In this document: piece after piece, positions 6,978 through 10,746 of the stretch | Layout: each line of letters starts with the position of its first letter | How positions within the stretch are numbered: the stretch's first letter is position 1 | Assembly (NCBI GenBank): GCA_030619345.1 | Contig: JAUXBO010000054.1 | Location: forward strand, 1 to 10,746 | Direction: 5' to 3' | DNA from: Candidatus Zixiibacteriota bacterium | GTDB lineage: Bacteria; Zixibacteria; MSB-5A5; GN15; FEB-12 | DNA length: 10,746 bases | The notes under the pieces: model-generated | What the model saw: only the letters and a program-made list of their open reading frames with translations | What the model was told of the DNA's origin: nothing | Database searches by the model: none | Position numbers and translations under genes: made by a program

Positions 6978-9494
6978 TCAACGTTTGCTCCGTCGACGTG
7001 CAGTGCTGCTTTTCTTATCGCTCCTGCTTTCATTATTCGGTTCGTCGTTCTTGCGCCCGAAATTTTGGAAGGCGATAGCCATCTCATAGAGTTTCTTGTC
7101 AGCCTGATCCATAACCGAGCCGGGAGTAAATTTACCGCTCGACAAAAGTCGTCCTGCCTTCACGCCGGTAAGAATCTCAATTCCCTGGTTGATATCTTTC
7201 ACAGAAAAAATTTGGAATTTACCCTGATCAATGCTCTCAATGACATCGGGGCGGAGCATCAAGTCTTTCACATTCTGATGTGGTATCAGAACTCCCTGAT
7301 TACCGGTCAGACGGCGGGATTTGCAGACATCGTAAAATCCTTCAATCTTCTCGTTTACACCACCAATCGGCTGAATTTCACCTTTCTGATTCACCGACCC
7401 GGTAACCGCGAGTCCCTGATTGATGGGAATATTGGTCAATGAAGAAAGAATAGCATAAATCTCTGTCGAAGATGCCGAGTCACCGTCAACACCACTATAA
7501 GATTGCTCAAAAGATATCGAAGCAGACATTACCAATGGTTTGTTCTGGGCAAACATTTGTCGCAGGTAGCCGGAGAGAATTAGAACACCTTTATTATGTG
7601 TCGGTCCACTCAGGTCGGCTTCTCGTTCGATATTGATCACACCGGCTCGGCCAAGCGAGGTATTGGCGGTAATACGGGATGGCCGACCAAATGTGTGATC
7701 GCCGGTAGCATAGACGGCCAGGGCGTTGATCTGCCCCACCGCTTTTCCGGTAGTCGAGACCAGGATAGTTCGATCGTCATACCGCTCCTGTATTTTATCC
7801 TCAATCAGATTCGAACGCTGCCGCTTTAATCTGATGGCACAGTAGACATCTTCTCTGGATACCCTCTTGCGTTTTTTCTGAGCGGCGCAATAAGATGCCT
7901 CACGGATAATGTCAGAAATGAGAGTGAATCGGGTCGTTAGCTCATCTCTGCAACCAGACATCTTTTTGCCATACTCAACAACGGCCTGCATACCTGCGAG
8001 ATCAAACGGAAGAAGATCGTTGTCTTTAACAACCCGGCCTATGAACTCAAAGTATTTGCGATAATTGGCGTTGTTGGCCTTAATCACATTGTCGAATTCG
8101 GCCTTGATCTTGAAAATCTTCTTGAAGTCTTCGTCCATTCCCAAAAGCAGCGCGAATACCCGAGAGTCCCCTTTGAGTACGACTTTTATATCAACCGGAA
8201 TGGGTTCCGGCTTAATACCGGATCCGGCAAACATATTAAATGGATCGTACCCGGTTATTTCCAACTCTCCGTTGAGCAAGGTCCGCTTAAGCTGCGTCCA
8301 AACACCCGGTTCGATCAGTAAGTCAACTGCATTGGCCACCAAAAAACCACCCGAGGCTTTCAATAGTGAACCGCCAAAAATCCTTGTGAAGTCAGTTCGC
8401 CAATAGCCAAACCGGTCAACAACGCGTTCCAATGAACCGAATAGTTTTTTGTACGATGGGGATTTCTCAATGATTATTGGCACCTGTTCCGTTTCGCCAT
8501 TATCAACGATCAAATTGACGCTAAACTCTTCGAACGGCTCCTGCTTACGATAGGGCGGCGCCTCTTCCTCACCCCGTCGTGGATGGGCCTCACGGAAACG
8601 GTTCAGGTCCTCAAGCATAGCTTCCTGAACATCATCGAGATAGGCTGTCACTTTTTCCACGGGGAAGCGCTTTTTGAGCAGATTCACTTTGTCCGTCACC
8701 AAAGGGGCAACCATTGAGAAGTTGAGTTTTTCGATCCCGTCTTCAAGTTTGGTGGAAAGTTTCTTGGATTCAACGGTGGTGACGTCGAATTCACGTCGGA
8801 GTGAATCCCAGGTACGTCGAAGCTCATCAAGCTTCGACATGGAAAATTTCCCTTCACGCTCCAGTCGCTCCAGTTTCTCAAACGAGGACGGTTCTTCATC
8901 AACCAGTGGCTGGATTTCATTGCGCACTCCCATACCGGATTGAATCTGAACCATAACAAATCCTGCCTCGGTGAGTTTCTCCTCAAAGTTGTGGATCAGT
9001 TCCTTCTGTCGCCCTTCAAATTCCCGCACAATGCGGCTGTTACGGTCTTTGTAATCTTCGGACATGAAAATCTTGGGAACAATTTTCCTGAGCGATTCGA
9101 TCAGATATTTCATGTCCCGCTTGAAAGTACGACCATCGCCGGCTGCAAATGTCAGGACTTTTGGATTGTCAGGATTCTTAAAATTATTAACGTAGCAAAT
9201 ATCCTTGAGTACGGGCTCATGATGATCGAGCTGCTGCAATAGATGCTTTATGGTAGTGGCACGCCCCGTACCGGCCGGTCCCGTCACGAAAATATTGTAA
9301 CCGCGCGACTTTACGGCCAGTCCGGTCTTTATCGACTCGACCGCGCGATCCTGTCCGATGATGTAACTACAGGGGTTTAAATCTTCGGAACCTTTGATAC
9401 CGGCGGGGGCATAATCGACCGTGTAGTCAAGCTGCTTGCGAGTGAGTCCGAGATTTTTCGGTTTTGCTGTCTTCTTCTTTTTCTGAGCGGGCAT
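6978..9494 (-). CDS. Lon-family ATP-dependent protease, AAA_32 type
   Basis: An 838-residue cytoplasmic protease related to the Lon-like AAA_32 (LonH/YcbZ-type) proteins rather than classical LonA. Residues about 15-60 are the conserved N-terminal segment before a P-loop, GPAGTGRATT at 72-81, where Arg78 replaces the usual Walker A Lys. A long charged, partly helical insertion follows (about 145-310), then the second half of the ATPase region (ASGGFLVANAVDLL near 380-393), a helical lid, and the C-terminal Lon protease domain. The catalytic dyad is Ser673 (GVDGDSASS) and Lys716 (GGVNEKIEG), 43 residues apart as in E. coli Lon. The last 25 residues are a polar basic tail. The frame stays open to 9578, but the ATG at 9494 has Shine-Dalgarno AAGGAG 6 nt upstream, and a promoter lies inside the longer version, so the 28 extra codons are probably not translated. 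Family functions include removal of misfolded or regulatory proteins; targets here are unknown. Confidence 0.94.
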   Translation of the reverse strand: MPAQKKKKTAKPKNLGLTRKQLDYTVDYAPAGIKGSEDLNPCSYIIGQDRAVESIKTGLAVKSRGYNIFVTGPAGTGRATTIKHLLQQLDHHEPVLKDICYVNNFKNPDNPKVLTFAAGDGRTFKRDMKYLIESLRKIVPKIFMSEDYKDRNSRIVREFEGRQKELIHNFEEKLTEAGFVMVQIQSGMGVRNEIQPLVDEEPSSFEKLERLEREGKFSMSKLDELRRTWDSLRREFDVTTVESKKLSTKLEDGIEKLNFSMVAPLVTDKVNLLKKRFPVEKVTAYLDDVQEAMLEDLNRFREAHPRRGEEEAPPYRKQEPFEEFSVNLIVDNGETEQVPIIIEKSPSYKKLFGSLERVVDRFGYWRTDFTRIFGGSLLKASGGFLVANAVDLLIEPGVWTQLKRTLLNGELEITGYDPFNMFAGSGIKPEPIPVDIKVVLKGDSRVFALLLGMDEDFKKIFKIKAEFDNVIKANNANYRKYFEFIGRVVKDNDLLPFDLAGMQAVVEYGKKMSGCRDELTTRFTLISDIIREASYCAAQKKRKRVSREDVYCAIRLKRQRSNLIEDKIQERYDDRTILVSTTGKAVGQINALAVYATGDHTFGRPSRITANTSLGRAGVINIEREADLSGPTHNKGVLILSGYLRQMFAQNKPLVMSASISFEQSYSGVDGDSASSTEIYAILSSLTNIPINQGLAVTGSVNQKGEIQPIGGVNEKIEGFYDVCKSRRLTGNQGVLIPHQNVKDLMLRPDVIESIDQGKFQIFSVKDINQGIEILTGVKAGRLLSSGKFTPGSVMDQADKKLYEMAIAFQNFGRKNDEPNNESRSDKKSSTARRRSKR

Positions 9495-9528
9495 TGTTGA
9501 CTCCTTAGGTAGTACCTCAATTAACGCG

Positions 9529-9556
9529 AATATAGGCGGATCGCTGGCACATTCAA
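9529..9556 (-). promoter_or_regulatory. Sigma-70-type promoter of the Lon-like gene
   Basis: On the minus strand TTGAAT (plus 9551-9556), a 16-nt spacer and TATATT (plus 9529-9534) form a good promoter. Predicted start is about 9522, giving a leader of roughly 28 nt that contains the AAGGAG Shine-Dalgarno (plus 9501-9506) before the ATG at 9494. No heat-shock CIRCE element or clear sigma-32 boxes were seen. Confidence 0.6.
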
Positions 9557-9772
9557 GATAATAATCCGTGTCGGCCATCTGCTTGTTCGCTACAAAAATG
9601 GGATTTTGTACTCAGAATCAAAAAATGGGTAATGTCATGCCATTTTGACAGGTAAGCCTGGCGAAAATGTGATGAATTATGCAAGAAATCTGGAATTAGT
9701 AAGTGGTTTGGGGCCATTCAATTAGGCGTGTGGCTCCGCACAACGCATTGTCACACAGCCAATTAGCTTGAC

Positions 9773-9800
9773 TTGACAAAGTTTGATTTCGACCTATACT
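9773..9800 (+). promoter_or_regulatory. Near-consensus sigma-70 promoter of tRNA-Glu
   Basis: Exact TTGACA (9773-9778), a 16-nt spacer and TATACT (9795-9800, 5/6) form the strongest promoter in the window. Predicted start near 9807 leaves about 30 nt of 5' leader for RNase P to remove before the tRNA. Confidence 0.8.
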
Positions 9801-9836
9801 GGTCTTGTTGCTTTTTAGCATTGCGCGTTGAATGTA

Positions 9837-9908
9837 GGCGGTATCGTCTAGTGGTTAGGACCGATGGTTCTCAGCCATCAAACCGGGGTTCGATTCCCCG
9901 TACCGCTA
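9837..9908 (+). tRNA. tRNA-Glu (anticodon CTC)
   Basis: A 72-nt cloverleaf. The acceptor GGCGGTA pairs with TACCGCT (9901-9907) with a G1-U72 wobble and A73 discriminator. The D arm contains GTCTAGTGGTTAGGAC, the anticodon stem is GATGG/CCATC around loop TTCTCAG (anticodon CTC, reading GAG), and the T arm is CGGGG-TTCGATT-CCCCG. The 3' CCA is not encoded, so it must be added by a nucleotidyltransferase. It forms its own transcription unit, with promoter upstream and hairpin downstream. Confidence 0.96.
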
Positions 9909-9917
9909 TAATTCGAA

Positions 9918-9951
9918 CGATGGAGGCCGGTCTTCTTCCCGGCCTTTGTCG
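9918..9951 (+). terminator. Hairpin terminator after tRNA-Glu
   Basis: AGGCCGG (9924-9930) pairs exactly with CCGGCCT (9939-9945) around an 8-nt loop. The stem extends outward through G-U pairs to CGA/TCG (9918-9920 with 9949-9951), 13 bp in all. The T run is short (TTTG), so it is a likely but imperfect intrinsic terminator, 9 nt beyond the tRNA. Confidence 0.65.
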
Positions 9952-10041
9952 TATCTACCGCTCAACAACCCTATCGCACACAGATTATCAACTTCCGATT
10001 GTGGATACCCAGTATTACATTAGCATGTGAATCGGAATTGT

Positions 10042-10061
10042 TCAGGACTGTGTTATCCTGA
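10042..10061 (+). repeat. Inverted repeat TCAGGA-N8-TCCTGA
   Basis: A perfect 6-bp inverted repeat in the 260-bp gap between tRNA-Glu and the next gene, 109 nt upstream of its ATG. It could be an operator or a leader hairpin of the downstream exported-protein gene, or chance. No convincing promoter boxes were found beside it. Confidence 0.35.
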
Positions 10062-10169
10062 CACACTACCCAGAAACAACTTGGCTATGCTACGAGATAT
10101 GAGCGACTCTCACCGTGGCACGTCAGTTGCTATTTCTGAATTCAAAAGGACTTTCGGGAGGTAAACTCA

Positions 10170-10746
10170 ATGAGAATCTGGATCACAGCGCTGTTGGTCT
10201 GTGTCGTCTTGGCTGCATCAGCAAATGGTGAAAGCAGAGACACTCTATCTGGGCAAAAAAAAGGAATTCTGGAAGGGATCATCGTCGATGCCAATACCTC
10301 GGAACCAATACCGCGTGCGACGATCAGGGTTCTCCAGAGTGGATTCTCAACTATGGCCAACGACGACGGACGTTATCGCCTCCTTCTTCCGCCGGGAAAC
10401 TGGGAGCTTTCGGTCAGCCATGTGACACATTACACACAAAATGTGAGTATTAGCCTGTCTGACAGCTTGATGATTCGGGATATCAGTTTGGTCCCTTCGG
10501 TTGTCGTCATTAAAGGCACGACTGTTTATTCGCGAGACTATAATGCGGGGCAGGAAATAATCCTGAAAGCTATTCAACGAAAACAGGAAATTCTGAAACG
10601 CCTGAACGACTACCAGTACGAAGCCTACAGTAAGTTTTTTGTCAGCGACTTAAGCAAAGAGGGAGTTGAGAGCATTATGCTCATTGCCGAATCACAGACA
10701 ACGGCGTACTGGGAGTATCCTGATCGATATAAAGAGATTATCACCG
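10170..10746 (+). CDS. Exported carboxypeptidase-regulatory-like / DUF5686-type protein, 5' part only
   Basis: 192 codons are visible before the frame runs off the right edge. The N-terminus is a signal peptide (MRIWITALLVCVVLAASANG, cleavage near residue 18-20) with no lipobox Cys at the expected site. Residues about 32-110 form a carboxypeptidase-regulatory-like beta-sandwich: GIIVDANTSEPIPRATIRV, then NDDGRYRLLLPPGNWELSVSH. From about 125 the sequence (GQEIILKAIQRKQEILKRLNDYQYEAYSKF, shortened here to its recognisable core QEIILKAIQRK and YQYEAYSKF) and the later ESQTTAYWEYPDRYKEII match, from memory, the start of the DUF5686 region. Proteins of that family usually continue into a long C-terminal outer-membrane-barrel-like part, which would lie outside this window. 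Function is unknown; an envelope role is inferred. The start is firm: Shine-Dalgarno GGGAGG (10156-10161) lies 8 nt upstream of the ATG. Confidence 0.88.
   Translation, partial: MRIWITALLVCVVLAASANGESRDTLSGQKKGILEGIIVDANTSEPIPRATIRVLQSGFSTMANDDGRYRLLLPPGNWELSVSHVTHYTQNVSISLSDSLMIRDISLVPSVVVIKGTTVYSRDYNAGQEIILKAIQRKQEILKRLNDYQYEAYSKFFVSDLSKEGVESIMLIAESQTTAYWEYPDRYKEIIT

Larger units (their letters stand above)
9495..9836. other. 342-bp gene-free divergent region between Lon-like gene and tRNA-Glu
   Basis: Apart from the promoters of its two flanking genes, this region holds no supported gene. A near-palindrome AATGTCATGCCATT (9631-9644, symmetrical except for one base pair) is followed at once by TTGACA (9645-9650) with TGTGAT 17 nt on. 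That could be an extra weak plus-strand promoter with an operator, or chance. Nothing else is recognisable. Confidence 0.5.

Noticed and set aside
9645..9673. TTGACA-N17-TGTGAT as a second plus-strand promoter before the tRNA
   Set aside because: The -10 is weak, no gene starts behind it, and the tRNA has a much better promoter at 9773-9800. It is mentioned only in the gap entry.
9773..10030. Plus-strand 85-codon frame over the tRNA
   Set aside because: It runs through the tRNA promoter, tRNA-Glu and its terminator, so it cannot be a real protein gene.

Overview
The window reads as a stretch of chromosome from a Gram-negative bacterium with an outer membrane. It carries a peptidoglycan precursor enzyme (MurA), a protein ending in an Omp85/BamA-like outer-membrane barrel, and two further exported proteins of types I associate with uncultured FCB-group phyla (Zixibacteria, Marinimicrobia, KSB1 and similar). 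The phylum is inferred from protein style only; no rRNA or other taxonomic marker is present. I see no mobile element, CRISPR array, prophage or toxin-antitoxin signature.

Layout, left to right. (1) A minus-strand gene for an exported protein enters from the left edge; its promoter appears to start the mRNA at the ATG. (2) Divergent from it, a plus-strand DUF4416 gene is followed by murA. (3) A long plus-strand gene encodes a signal peptide, a zinc metallopeptidase domain (HELTH), a six-repeat TolB/PD40-type propeller, an Asp/Ser-rich linker and an Omp85-like barrel. (4) A strong hairpin with A and T tracts on its two sides terminates it, and also terminates the convergent gene beyond. (5) That minus-strand gene encodes a 99-residue histone H1-like Lys/Arg-rich protein with a C-terminal Cys3His knuckle. 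(6) Upstream of it on the same strand is a Lon-family protease of the AAA_32 type; promoter and Shine-Dalgarno place its start at 9494 rather than at the longest reading frame. (7) On the plus strand, tRNA-Glu(CTC) has its own near-consensus promoter and a downstream hairpin. (8) A plus-strand gene for an exported carboxypeptidase-regulatory-like/DUF5686-type protein runs off the right edge.

Together these are mostly envelope and housekeeping functions: wall synthesis, cell-surface proteins, protein turnover, nucleoid packing and translation. The genes are mostly separate transcription units of one or two genes, so no single operon-encoded system is visible. The points most worth a second look are the peptidase-propeller-barrel fusion, the H1-like protein with a metal-binding-like knuckle beside a Lon-type protease with an altered Walker A motif, and the apparently leaderless promoter at the left.
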